A stretch of DNA of 64,000 nucleotides, taken from assembly GCA_018780365.1 (NCBI GenBank), contig JADMJR010000210.1:1-64000 (forward strand), given 5' to 3'. The number at the start of each line of letters is the position of its first letter. The stretch's first letter is position 1. Shown here piece after piece: positions 49,292 through 56,595 of this stretch. The stretch is from Acidovorax sp. (GTDB taxonomy: Bacteria > Pseudomonadota > Gammaproteobacteria > Burkholderiales > Burkholderiaceae_C). The notes under the pieces are model-generated. The model did no database searches. It saw only the letters and a list, made by a program, of their open reading frames with translations, and was not told the origin of the DNA. Position numbers and translations under genes: made by a program.

Positions 49292-50257
49292 TCAGCAGTC
49301 CTCCGGATGGCGGTACATGATCAAAGGCTCGTCGCCCGGGCCGCCCACGTACTGCATGGACTGGCGGTCGAACCACAGGCCAATGGAGCCCTCCCACTCG
49401 CCGTTGCGCTGCTTGTCGCAGATCAGCAGGGCGTCAGGCTCCTTGTCCTCGACGGGCTTGCCTTCGTCGCGCTTCTTTTCCTTGGCCTTGTTGCGCCACA
49501 CGCTGATCACGTTGTCCACCTGATCGGTGATGGCGCCAGTGCCTTTGTAGTCGTACTTGCTGGGCTTGTGGTTCTCGTCGGCTGGCTTGCGGATGTGGTG
49601 CACCAGGTGGATGTGGATGCCGTGGTCGCGCGCAATGGCGGTCAACTCGTCCACGAACATCTTCTGGCCGTTGTAGTCGTCCTCGCTGGCCACGCACTTC
49701 ATGAGGCTGTCCACGAAGAAATGGGTGATGCCCTTCTCCTTCGCACAATAGCGCACCACGGCGGCAACCTGGGTTGCCGTGACGGTGCCCTGCTGGTCGT
49801 ACAGCCACAGGCGGCCATTGGTCCACTCCTTGAAATCCTCGTAGACCTTGATCAGCTCCATCTTCGCGGCCGTGCTGCCAGCGAACGCGGGATCGTCAGC
49901 GTTGAAGCCTGAATACTGGCGGCCCATGCGCTCCAGGGTTTTGGATGGCTTCATCTCGAAGCTGGCAATGCAAACCTTCTCGTCCTGCGCGATCAGGCTC
50001 AGGGCGATCTGGCCGGTAACCAGGCTCTTGCCGTTTCCGTTCGCTCCGCCCCACACGGTCACCTCGCCCTTGCGAAAGGCCACCATGCTGTGGGTCTTGC
50101 GCCATGGCATGACGGCGCGCGGCTCCTTGATCGGGTTGTTGATGCGGTCGATCAGCTCCTGCACCCATTGCGATGCGGGCTTGACCTTCTGCTTTGCGTC
50201 CGTCTCGCGCTCGTACTTCGCGAAGTCGATTTCGTCCTCGTAGATCACCTGGGCCAT
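49292..50257 (-). CDS. Replicative DNA helicase (DnaB/gp4-type RecA-fold ATPase)
   Basis: 321 residues from ATG 50257. RecA-fold motifs: Walker A WGGANGNGKSLVT, FEMKPSKTLERMGRQ (H1a region), Walker B FFVDSLMK, HIHLVHHIRKP (H3) and KGTGAITDQVDNVISVW (H4). A primase domain is absent, so primase must be host-supplied. Likely loaded by the replisome organiser encoded upstream. Confidence 0.85.
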   Translation of the reverse strand: MAQVIYEDEIDFAKYERETDAKQKVKPASQWVQELIDRINNPIKEPRAVMPWRKTHSMVAFRKGEVTVWGGANGNGKSLVTGQIALSLIAQDEKVCIASFEMKPSKTLERMGRQYSGFNADDPAFAGSTAAKMELIKVYEDFKEWTNGRLWLYDQQGTVTATQVAAVVRYCAKEKGITHFFVDSLMKCVASEDDYNGQKMFVDELTAIARDHGIHIHLVHHIRKPADENHKPSKYDYKGTGAITDQVDNVISVWRNKAKEKKRDEGKPVEDKEPDALLICDKQRNGEWEGSIGLWFDRQSMQYVGGPGDEPLIMYRHPEDC

Positions 50258-50598
50258 GTCAAAACTCCTTGCGTGTCGGTGATGCGAACAACCGTCGATG
50301 ACGGGCGGCCCAGCCAGTCCATCTTTTCGCGGTTGATCAGGTGGGTGGATGCGATGACGCGCTTCGCGTACTCGGCGCAGGCGGCGGTGATGCGCTCCAC
50401 GCGCCCCGGGTCTTCCCCGGACACCATCACCTGCAGGCCGACCAGAAAGCGCCAGTCCTGCTGCTCCGGAACGTCGCGGGCGGCCAGAGTGACGTGCGTC
50501 CCATCGTTCAGGCAGGTGGCAGCGCAGTCGTCCACCCAGACGTAGCCGGGGGACTTCCCGTTGCGGCGCATGTTGAGGATTGCGTCCTGGCCGGTCAT
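50245..50598 (-). CDS. Hypothetical early phage protein
   Basis: 117 residues from ATG 50598. GYVWVDDCAATCLNDGTHVT and VPEQQDWRFLVGLQVMVSG suggest a small alpha/beta domain. Located between the replisome organiser and the helicase with overlaps on both sides, so a role in replication initiation is plausible but not shown. Confidence 0.6.
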   Translation of the reverse strand: MTGQDAILNMRRNGKSPGYVWVDDCAATCLNDGTHVTLAARDVPEQQDWRFLVGLQVMVSGEDPGRVERITAACAEYAKRVIASTHLINREKMDWLGRPSSTVVRITDTQGVLTWPR

Positions 50599-51311
50599 AC
50601 GAACACTCCAAGGTCCTGCTGATGCGCCCTGCGTGCGCCGCCCTTGCCGCTGTCCTGCTCCTTGCCCAGCCAGCGGACGATGAACGAATTCACACCGCGC
50701 GGCGTCTTGCGGTTGGACGGGTTGGCGATGCTCCAGGCCCGCATCTCGCGAAGCTGCTGCTCCACATCGACGGCGGGGTAGGCCTGCGACCACTCCGCGA
50801 TCATTTCGGCGGTCACCGGATACTCCGAGCTGTCCACCAAGGGGATTGCCACTACCGGCGGGGAAGGTGGCGAAGAGTCGTCGCCGTGCGAGGGCTCGCC
50901 GCTATCCTCTCCCCTCCCTTCCTTTCCCTTCCCTTCCGCAGATGAATCCTCGCGAGCTTTCGCGAGCTTTCGCGACTTGCCGGGAATTTCAGGCAGTTTC
51001 GAGGCGCTGGGCTTGTCAATCTTCTGGTGTTCCAGCCATGCACTGATCTGCAGGTAGCTTGTGCCGTCAACCTCGTAGCGGGCAATGCAGCCCTCACTGG
51101 AAAGTTCGGCAAGCCACCCATCGATCAGGTCTTTGGCATCGTCGTCATATGGGTAAAGAAGGCTCGCGAGCATTCGCGAATTTCCGCGAAGCCTTCCAGC
51201 ATCGTCAGCAAGGGTCCAGAGCAGGATGAAGCAGAGACGCGACTCTCGGGAGACGCGGCCCATGCTCTCGGACTGGGGGAACTCTGGCTTGATAGTGCGA
51301 ATGCGTGCCAT
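50595..51311 (-). CDS. Replisome organiser / DnaT-like replication initiation protein
   Basis: 238 residues. The N-terminal MARIRTIKPEFPQSESMGRV then ESRLCFILLWTLADDAGRLR is a winged-helix replisome organiser signature. A low-complexity Ser/Glu/Gly linker (about 115-150) leads to a C-terminal DnaT/DnaB-binding-like domain (AEMIAEWSQAYPAVDVEQQL, SIANPSNRKTPRGVNSFIVR). Binds the phage origin and loads the helicase. The linker encoded near 50.9 kb is unusually AG-rich. Confidence 0.85.
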   Translation of the reverse strand: MARIRTIKPEFPQSESMGRVSRESRLCFILLWTLADDAGRLRGNSRMLASLLYPYDDDAKDLIDGWLAELSSEGCIARYEVDGTSYLQISAWLEHQKIDKPSASKLPEIPGKSRKLAKAREDSSAEGKGKEGRGEDSGEPSHGDDSSPPSPPVVAIPLVDSSEYPVTAEMIAEWSQAYPAVDVEQQLREMRAWSIANPSNRKTPRGVNSFIVRWLGKEQDSGKGGARRAHQQDLGVFV

Positions 51312-51314
51312 TGG

Positions 51315-51431
51315 TCAAAGCCCCAGCCGGTCAAGGATTTCACGCATTGCGGCGTCGTACTGCTCTGGGGTGGCGCCTGGGTTGGCAGCCTCCCAAGCGC
51401 GCTTTGCGTCAACGTAGGCTTGCCAGTTCAT
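51315..51431 (-). CDS. Small early phage protein
   Basis: 38 residues: MNWQAYVDAKRAWEAANPGA then TPEQYDAAMREILDRLGL, two predicted helices. ATG 51431 overlaps the stop of the preceding gene (ATGA). It ends 3 nt before the replisome organiser start, so coupled translation is likely. Function unknown. Confidence 0.5.
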   Translation of the reverse strand: MNWQAYVDAKRAWEAANPGATPEQYDAAMREILDRLGL

Positions 51432-51718
51432 GCTGCTGTCCATCCTGGTGAAAGCGAGCCATTGCCCATGGATCGCGAGAACAGAACCTCGCTGCGGCGG
51501 ATGTGCCCGTCGCGCGCGGCCTGGGTGAACACGGCGCCCCAAGCGCGCAGGTCGTCTGGCGCAATGCCCTTCTCCTGGGCAGCCAGGGTGACGTGCTCAG
51601 CGCTGAATGCCTGGCCCTTGTGCTTACGCGCATAGGCGATCAGGAAGCCCAATGCGTCCTGATCGAAGTTGCGCGGAGCTGGGGCCGCGCCAAAGAGGTC
51701 GTGCTGGGCGGCTCGCAT
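51428..51718 (-). CDS. Hypothetical early phage protein, winged-helix-like
   Basis: 96 residues from ATG 51718, overlapping the upstream stop (TGATG is nearly contiguous). NFDQDALGFLIAYARKHKGQ and AFSAEHVTLAAQEKGIAPDD, then RAWGAVFTQAARDGHIRRSE look like a winged helix. Similar small proteins accompany phage replication genes. No family name assigned. Confidence 0.6.
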   Translation of the reverse strand: MRAAQHDLFGAAPAPRNFDQDALGFLIAYARKHKGQAFSAEHVTLAAQEKGIAPDDLRAWGAVFTQAARDGHIRRSEVLFSRSMGNGSLSPGWTAA

Positions 51719-51987
51719 CACTCGGCACCTCCACCGCTACCCGTGCGCGCCTGCTTTGCCAGGGTGGCGGCGCTGGGGCGGCGGGTGTTGAGCGTGATAC
51801 CGCCCTGTGTGCGCGGCTGGGTCGTCACCGTTGGCCGGCCCAAGCGGTCCAACGCCTTCAAAGTTCCGAAGGAATTGGTTTCGGAAGACTGGGATGCCTT
51901 GCTTTTTGGTGGCTTGGCAGGGATGTCCAGGTCGGGGCCACGGGGGCGCACCGACTGGAAGGCGTTGAGGGGGAGGCTGTGGTTCAT
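51718..51987 (-). CDS. Small basic disordered early phage protein
   Basis: 89 residues. Rich in Pro, Ser, Arg and Thr with no predicted core (PKSKASQSSETNSFGTLKAL; GRPTVTTQPRTQGGITLNTR). Overlaps both neighbours. Function unknown; could bind nucleic acid by charge. Confidence 0.5.
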   Translation of the reverse strand: MNHSLPLNAFQSVRPRGPDLDIPAKPPKSKASQSSETNSFGTLKALDRLGRPTVTTQPRTQGGITLNTRRPSAATLAKQARTGSGGGAE

Positions 51988-52400
51988 GCCGCAACCCTCC
52001 CGGCCAGCAGCTGGCGCATCAGGCGGTTTTCAGCCTCTGCGGCCTGAGCTCGCATCTCGGCCTGTTCGGCGCGGCGCTCTGCCTCGGTCTTGATCATGAC
52101 CAGCGTGCAGCCGACTTGGAACGCGGCCCACTCGGGGTAGATCGTGTTGCCCACCAGCTCGCAGAACTGGGCCACCAGATCAGCCTGCAGCGTGGCTTTG
52201 CCCTTCTTGATGTTGGAGAAGTACCCGGCGTCGATGCCCAGCGCCAGATAGATTTCCTTGTCTTCCAGGCCGGAGACACTGCAGGCCAGCGTGAAAGCTG
52301 CTGCGGCCGTCTTCTGGGCGCGGATCATTTCGAGCGGCACAGAGGCCCGCTGCGGGGCCCGCGCCAGGGCCAGTTCGTGCTGGTCTTCAATCGAAGTCAT
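51984..52400 (-). CDS. CII-like / Cro-like phage regulator
   Basis: 138 residues. Helix-turn-helix in LACSVSGLEDKEIYLALGID and AGYFSNIKKGKATLQADLVA, then a conserved middle (CELVGNTIYPEWAAFQVGCT). It ends in a coiled coil (EAERRAEQAEMRAQAAEAEN). The position at the head of the replication operon is that of CII/Cro. Activator or repressor role cannot be decided from sequence. Confidence 0.7.
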   Translation of the reverse strand: MTSIEDQHELALARAPQRASVPLEMIRAQKTAAAAFTLACSVSGLEDKEIYLALGIDAGYFSNIKKGKATLQADLVAQFCELVGNTIYPEWAAFQVGCTLVMIKTEAERRAEQAEMRAQAAEAENRLMRQLLAGRVAA

Positions 52401-52548
52401 GATGTTTGAACCGGGTTGAGTACCCTGTCAGGGCAAAAAAATTGGAGACTTGCTGGCATGAACAGCAAACAAGTCATCGCGATAGGTGCCCGCCCTCTTC
52501 CGGCACAAAATGGCAGCTCTCACACAACCATTGCCAGAAGGGGCAGAC

Positions 52549-52854
52549 ATGAGCGAATTCAGCATCCCTCCACCCCCGCCGCCCCAGAACCCGTTTGGGG
52601 AGATGGAGGAACTACAGATAGAGATGGCCGAAGCGCTGCACGACCTGTTTGCAGAGCAGGCAGCGATGCGCGGCGTGTTGACGGCACTAGCGTCAACGCA
52701 CCCCGAGCCGAAGCTCCTGGCCGACGCGTACCTGACGCACATGGACTCGATTGCCGAGCAAGTGCGGCCCGAGCGGATCGAGAGATACCGGACAGCAGCG
52801 CAACAATGGATGGATCTATTGCTGGATTGCGTGAACCGGCAAACTCCACCCTGA
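52549..52854 (+). CDS. Hypothetical phage protein, opposite strand to flanking early genes
   Basis: 101 residues from ATG 52549 with AAGGGG upstream. A proline run near the start (IPPPPPPQNPFGEMEELQIE) precedes an all-helical domain (LAEQVRPER-type helices). It lies between the YdaS/Cro-like gene and the CII-like gene but is transcribed the other way. The 52401-52548 stretch must hold divergent promoters; CCCTGTCAGGG (52425-52435) is an operator-like palindrome there. Confidence 0.6.
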   Translation: MSEFSIPPPPPPQNPFGEMEELQIEMAEALHDLFAEQAAMRGVLTALASTHPEPKLLADAYLTHMDSIAEQVRPERIERYRTAAQQWMDLLLDCVNRQTPP

Positions 52855-52895
52855 GAGCGCGCACGGCTTGTGACAGCTGGCTGTTGGAAGTCATT

Positions 52896-53132
52896 TCACC
52901 CATGGCTCACCTCCTGGGTGGTGGGTGGGGCCAGCTCGGGCCAGATTCCGGACCAAGTCTTTTGGCAAAGCATTTGTCGCGTGATCTGCCCACTGGTGGC
53001 AGTCTCGATGCGGCGCGCTTCCGTCGGGTTCATGTCGCGGCGCCCGGTCAAGCACTGATACAGGTACTGCTCGTGCACGCCCACTTTGGCGGCAATTTCG
53101 CGTCGGACTTCTGGAGTGATGTGGCTACTCAT
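52896..53132 (-). CDS. YdaS/Cro-like transcriptional regulator
   Basis: 78 residues. HTH: REIAAKVGVHEQYLYQCLTG with RRDMNPTEARRIETATSGQI, then ITRQMLCQKTWSGIWPEL, the YdaS-type ending. First gene of the leftward early operon, divergent from the CI-like repressor. Its promoter places +1 within a few nt of ATG, so the mRNA is probably leaderless and no Shine-Dalgarno is present. Confidence 0.8.
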   Translation of the reverse strand: MSSHITPEVRREIAAKVGVHEQYLYQCLTGRRDMNPTEARRIETATSGQITRQMLCQKTWSGIWPELAPPTTQEVSHG

Positions 53133-53140
53133 AGAGAGCC

Positions 53141-53169
53141 ATTCTGTCGAAACGCTATTTTTAAGTCAA
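53141..53169 (-). promoter_or_regulatory. Leftward early promoter (PR-like)
   Basis: Minus strand: -35 TTGACT (53164-53169), 17-nt spacer, -10 CAGAAT (53141-53146). The start codon at 53132 begins 8 nt after the -10. The spacer contains AACGCT (53151-53156) pairing with AGCGTT (53169-53174), an inverted repeat. Confidence 0.65.
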
Positions 53170-53194
53170 GCGTTATGACATTAGCGGAATGCTA
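53151..53194. promoter_or_regulatory. Repressor operators in the CI/Cro intergenic region
   Basis: AACGCT (53151) / AGCGTT (53169) and the palindrome TAGC-GGAAT-GCTA (53182-53194) use TAGCG/CGCTA-type half-sites. The second early promoter at 55942 has related sites. Likely bound by the CI-like and YdaS/Cro-like proteins. Confidence 0.55.
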
Positions 53195-53203
53195 GAAAGC
53201 CAT

Positions 53204-53704
53204 ATGAGTTCGACAGACCCATTTGTTCTGGCCTTGCAGCGGCTTTGTGTCAAGGTCGGCGGGCATGACAAGCTCGCGTCGAAGATCGGGGCCAGCGGCC
53301 AGTCGATCTACCAAATCGTGTCCGAAAGAAAGCTGCCTAGCGGCAATGCAAAGAGTGTTGGGCCAGCTCTACGCGCAAAGATTTCCCAGGCGTACCCGGA
53401 TTGGCTGAAAGACCCCGTAGCCTTAATCGAGCCCGCGGCCCCCTCTACCACCATCGCCCAAGCGCTGGAGGTGGTGGCTGCGGCACTTTCCGCCTCCGAC
53501 GACCTGACGACCGACCAGGTGCGACCCCTACTGTCCCGACTCGTTGATGAGCCAGGCCGCGCTTCCGAGATCGTTCCACGCCTTTCCAAACTGCTGTCAT
53601 CAAAGCCGGGAGCAGCAATGGAAACTGCCGCCTTCGCAGGCAAGCCAAAGAGTGAATCGACACCATCCCCGGTTGTCACAGCAGGAGAATTTGTTAAACG
53701 ATGA
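53204..53704 (+). CDS. CI-like phage repressor (HTH, no peptidase domain)
   Basis: 166 residues from ATG 53204; ATG 53189 is an alternative but lies inside an operator-like palindrome. HTH: CVKVGGHDKLASKIGASGQS, IYQIVSERKLPSGNAKSVGP. The C-terminal half is helical (DDLTTDQVRPLLSRLVDEPG) and lacks the Ser-Lys dyad of LexA-type peptidases, so it is not cleaved by RecA in the usual way. It overlaps the HipA-like gene by ATGA. Confidence 0.75.
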   Translation: MSSTDPFVLALQRLCVKVGGHDKLASKIGASGQSIYQIVSERKLPSGNAKSVGPALRAKISQAYPDWLKDPVALIEPAAPSTTIAQALEVVAAALSASDDLTTDQVRPLLSRLVDEPGRASEIVPRLSKLLSSKPGAAMETAAFAGKPKSESTPSPVVTAGEFVKR

Positions 53705-54597
53705 GCGCCCCCATCGACTACCAGCCCAACAACATGGCCATAGAGCTATACCAGTCGGGGCAGTTCATCACTTCTCACGATTGGACGCACGGGCGCGATG
53801 GGAATGTCAACCCGGTTCTTCATGGCCAGTTTTCTACTGAAGCTGGCGAGTATTTCGACGGCTACGCCAAGCCGTTCGCCATCGGCAATCACGTCGATGC
53901 GACCGTAATGCTCAATGAGGTGACGGGGTGGCTACTGGCTCGCGCATGCGGCCTTCCAGTGCCACAAAAGGCTTTTTTCATTCCTCTCACGCTTGCCGAA
54001 TTGCCAGCCTATGGCGGGACCGCCTCTCTTCCACCGGCGGACGAAAACGGCCACATTCTGAGCTTCGTCACACAAGCGGTGGCAAACACAGCAATCAGAG
54101 CTGTGTACGACACAGAGTTGCTGGTGAAAGAGCAGTCGCAGTGGTCGCGATGCGACGATACGATCACTTTTGACGAAGGTGTTGCGAACACGGATCGGCA
54201 CGCATTCAACCTGCTGCGAAGAGCGTCTGGAGACTTTGTTCTCATTGACCACGGCTTCCTTCTGCGGCAGCCGAACGTGCCGTATCCATCCCACTGGGAT
54301 GCGAGCTTTCTGGATGAGTATTTGGGGCACTCTTTCAGCAACGTGCTGCACCACAACACCTACACATGGCAGGGTAGAAACGCTCCATCCATCAGGACGG
54401 CCGGTTGCACGGCGAGCACTGCTTTTGCAGAAAAACTGGGGGCCGCCCTGCGGGCAACCCTGTTCGAGATAGCCTTCTGGAGCAGCAAATTGTTGCCAGG
54501 CCGAAGTGCAAGTTGGCTCCAGTTTCTGTACAGTCGCACTCAGCAGCCTCGGATGAATTCCCTCATGGCCAAGCGTTACGGCGTGCTGCCACTCTAA
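53701..54597 (+). CDS. HipA-like kinase (HipA_2 type)
   Basis: 298 residues, start overlapping the repressor stop. Kinase features: FDGYAKPFA with the probable ATP-binding Lys 57, then NEVTGWLLARACGLPVPQKA, the catalytic-loop-like FDEGVANTDRHAFNLL (Asp 158, Asn 163, Asp 165) and the metal-binding-type DFVLIDHG (Asp 183). HipA_2 proteins lack the N-terminal HipA domain and HipB partner, and usually pair with a DUF3037 protein, as here. Target is unknown (HipA itself targets GltX). Confidence 0.8.
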   Translation: MSAPIDYQPNNMAIELYQSGQFITSHDWTHGRDGNVNPVLHGQFSTEAGEYFDGYAKPFAIGNHVDATVMLNEVTGWLLARACGLPVPQKAFFIPLTLAELPAYGGTASLPPADENGHILSFVTQAVANTAIRAVYDTELLVKEQSQWSRCDDTITFDEGVANTDRHAFNLLRRASGDFVLIDHGFLLRQPNVPYPSHWDASFLDEYLGHSFSNVLHHNTYTWQGRNAPSIRTAGCTASTAFAEKLGAALRATLFEIAFWSSKLLPGRSASWLQFLYSRTQQPRMNSLMAKRYGVLPL

Positions 54598-54598
54598 G

Positions 54599-55495
54599 AT
54601 GCTTGAACTATTCGCCACTCGAAAGCCAGCGCAGGCAAATCAGGTCACCGGCCATTGGCGGGCGGTGCGGATATGCCTCGACCTGGCCACTCAAGAGTGG
54701 CTGAATGTTGGGGTTGTCTTGCGCACATCCGGCGGCGAAACGCACCACAGACTTCTCACCAACTTTGCCGGGTTTCGCTGCATCTATGACGACGATGCGG
54801 CGGATGCCGCGCGCTTCCTCTTGGACCAAGCGGAATTTGCAATCGAAGCGGAGAAACCATTTCCTACAGGGTGGAATGTGAGCTTCGGCCCCGAGAAATT
54901 TGTTCGCGGCAACACCATCGATTCAATTCTGACGGGTTTGTTTTCTCGCCTCGTGCCCCTTGGGCGTCACCAACTGGATCCATCGGCAAGAATCGATAGG
55001 GAAGACCACCCTCACGCCACCCAGAATGTGCGCGTGGAAGTCCGCAAGCTTCTCACCAAGCACCTGCAAATCGCCAAAAGCGCTGCACCTGAGTTTTGGT
55101 ATGCCCGCCCCGTCCCAATGCACAGAGATGGGGCTGTAATCAAAATGGATGTTCAGATCGTAGCGAACAACACCCACGGCATCGTCCACGGGGCGATTGC
55201 ATCCGCTTGGTACAAGACAAGCTATCACCGATCGGCATCACTCAATCAAGCGGTGAACGCAGTCACCACGGCGTGCGAAGCCTTCCCCGGCAGTCAGAAC
55301 GTCTTGTACATCCTGCGCCCTCCTGAGAAGGTGAGCTCCTTATCTGATAGCGACTACGAAGCCATTGATCTCGACATCGAATCAAGTCGTTGGCTTCTGC
55401 AGAAGCATGGCGCTGAGCTGAAAATTGCAAAGGAAGTGCCTGACATCGCTCGGACAATCCTGGAAGACTTGGAGTTGATGCCTGACGTGCATTGA
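54599..55495 (+). CDS. DUF3037-like partner of the HipA-like kinase
   Basis: 298 residues, starting 1 nt after the kinase stop. WRAVRICLDLATQEWLNVGV followed by VLRTSGG matches the start of DUF3037-type proteins (the conserved NVGVVL). The rest is unlike anything I recognise (RVEVRKLLTKHLQIAKSAAP; DVQIVANNTHGIVHGAIASA). The pairing with HipA_2 suggests a regulator or substrate of the kinase. Ends before two terminators. Confidence 0.65.
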   Translation: MLELFATRKPAQANQVTGHWRAVRICLDLATQEWLNVGVVLRTSGGETHHRLLTNFAGFRCIYDDDAADAARFLLDQAEFAIEAEKPFPTGWNVSFGPEKFVRGNTIDSILTGLFSRLVPLGRHQLDPSARIDREDHPHATQNVRVEVRKLLTKHLQIAKSAAPEFWYARPVPMHRDGAVIKMDVQIVANNTHGIVHGAIASAWYKTSYHRSASLNQAVNAVTTACEAFPGSQNVLYILRPPEKVSSLSDSDYEAIDLDIESSRWLLQKHGAELKIAKEVPDIARTILEDLELMPDVH

Positions 55496-55528
55496 ACCAA
55501 CGCGGCATTACGGCCACAATCAAAACTG

Positions 55529-55550
55529 CCCGCAGATGCGGGTTTTTTTT
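55529..55550 (+). terminator. Intrinsic terminator of the lysogeny operon
   Basis: CCCGCA-GA-TGCGGG followed by eight T (55543-55550). 34 nt after the DUF3037-like stop. Confidence 0.85.
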
Positions 55551-55558
55551 GCCCCACC

Positions 55559-55580
55559 AGCCACCTCCAGGTGGCTTTTT
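55559..55580 (+). terminator. Second intrinsic terminator
   Basis: AGCCACCT-CC-AGGTGGCT then TTTT. Directly after the first, forming a tandem. It overlaps the end of the minus-strand gene at 55580. Confidence 0.75.
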
Positions 55581-55819
55581 CAGGGGCGGATGAACGTCGG
55601 TATCCACGTCGGGTCATAGGCCCCGCCTGGCCCGCTGTGCAAGTCCCAGATCGTCGCTCCGATCTTCACCAGCCGCTCCATGTCCCGCTCGTAGCTGTCC
55701 GAGTACACATCCAACTCAGCGATCAGCGCCGCGACATGCGCAATGGCGCTCTCTGGCGGAAGCGCCCCGCCCACCTTCGCCATCTCCACGATCTTCAGCA
55801 TCACATCGGTGTGGTTCAT
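55580..55819 (-). CDS. Small hypothetical prophage protein
   Basis: 79 residues from ATG 55819. Acidic, helical (MLKIVEMAKVGGALPPESAI; IAELDVYSDSYERDMERLVK), ending GGAYDPTWIPTFIRP. It is the only minus-strand gene in this area and converges with the lysogeny operon. I recognise no family; function unknown. Confidence 0.55.
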   Translation of the reverse strand: MNHTDVMLKIVEMAKVGGALPPESAIAHVAALIAELDVYSDSYERDMERLVKIGATIWDLHSGPGGAYDPTWIPTFIRP

Positions 55820-55868
55820 GCCGCGACTGTGCGCCGACGGCGTGACGGGCGCAAGTCCACCGCGGTGC

Positions 55869-55889
55869 CCGCCTCGCGCGGTTTTTTTT
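55869..55889 (+). terminator. Intrinsic terminator upstream of the second early promoter
   Basis: CCGC-CTCGC-GCGG followed by eight T. It insulates the early promoter at 55953 from upstream transcription. Stretch 55820-55952 otherwise contains no gene. Confidence 0.65.
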
Positions 55890-55941
55890 GGTTTGAAGCG
55901 CCGTTACTGACCAATGGGTCATAAATAAACGACAGAATAAC

Positions 55942-55980
55942 TAGCGTAACGCTTGGATAAATATGTCGTTTCGCTAGAAT
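55942..55980 (+). promoter_or_regulatory. Second early promoter with operators
   Basis: -35 TTGGAT (55953-55958), 16-nt spacer, -10 TAGAAT (55975-55980). AGCGTAACGCT (55943-55953) is a palindrome touching the -35; TCGCTAGAAT covers the -10. The half-sites match the CI/Cro intergenic operators at 53151-53194, so one repressor probably controls both operons. Confidence 0.65.
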
Positions 55981-56376
55981 TCACCCATCGCAGCAAAACG
56001 CAGCGACAGGGTGAGCGGATCGGCGGTCACCACGGAGTTCTTGCAGCAGGCACGGCTGGGTAAACGTAGGGCACCGCAGGCGGTAGCGGGATAGAAAAGA
56101 TCGTCGGTGCGAAGGCTAGTAGCGCTCTGCCCCTGGATGGGATCAGGCAACGCGAACGAGATAGGGCTCATGGGAGGAAACAACCATGTCGCCAATGCAC
56201 CTCGAAGTCCACACCCTGGGGCTAAGTACGGGGTTGAGGCAAACAGGGATGCCAAGAACAGAAAAGCCCAGCGCGCAAGCGCTGACAGGCCGGAAAGCAA
56301 CGGCCAAACGGTGCCCTTCGCAAGAAGGGCAAAACCAGAGCCTTGCGTGCAGGGCTGTGGTTTTCAAGGAGCTCAC
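55981..56376 (+). ncRNA. Structured leader RNA of the right early operon
   Basis: 396 nt between the promoter and the first good start codon, without a convincing gene. The 5' end folds (CACCC...TCGC/GCGA...GGGTG, 55982-56013). From 56269 four hairpins follow: CAGCGC-GCAA-GCGCTG (56269-56284), GGCCG-8 nt-CGGCC (56288-56305), GCCCTTC-GCAA-GAAGGGC (56313-56330) and AGCCTTG-CGTG-CAGGGCT (56339-56356), the last extended by AACCA/TGGTT. Two have GNRA-type loops. The last ends just before the Shine-Dalgarno of the gene at 56377. Candidate put-like antitermination or control RNA. A 64-codon ORF at 56186 (GGAGGAAA before it) is possible but composition is not protein-like. Confidence 0.55.
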
Positions 56377-56595
56377 ATGAACTTCACCGTCAAGGAAGTG
56401 CGCATCAGCGAGATACGCCCAGGAGACACCGTTGAGCACAACGGCGCGATCTGCACGGTTTGCAGGAACAACATCAAGACAGGGGGCTTCATGGGCCGCA
56501 CGCTTTTTGGCGACTCGTACCGCCTTGGCATGGACCCGGTGCGCAAGCTGCAGATTCTGCAAGCGCGGCCGACCCCACTTCCTGTCTGCGCATAG
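56377..56595 (+). CDS. Small early phage protein
   Basis: 72 residues from ATG 56377 with AAGGAG upstream. MNFTVKEVRISEIRPGDTVE then HNGAICTVCRNNIKTGGFMG looks like a small SH3-like beta barrel, seen in other phages as a conserved hypothetical. A hairpin (CCTGTCT-GCGCAT-AGACAGG, 56581-56600) covers its stop codon. Confidence 0.65.
   Translation: MNFTVKEVRISEIRPGDTVEHNGAICTVCRNNIKTGGFMGRTLFGDSYRLGMDPVRKLQILQARPTPLPVCA

Noticed and set aside
56269-56305. Hammerhead ribozyme in the leader RNA
   Set aside because: CTGA and GAAA occur, but the CUGANGA core and correct helix order do not.
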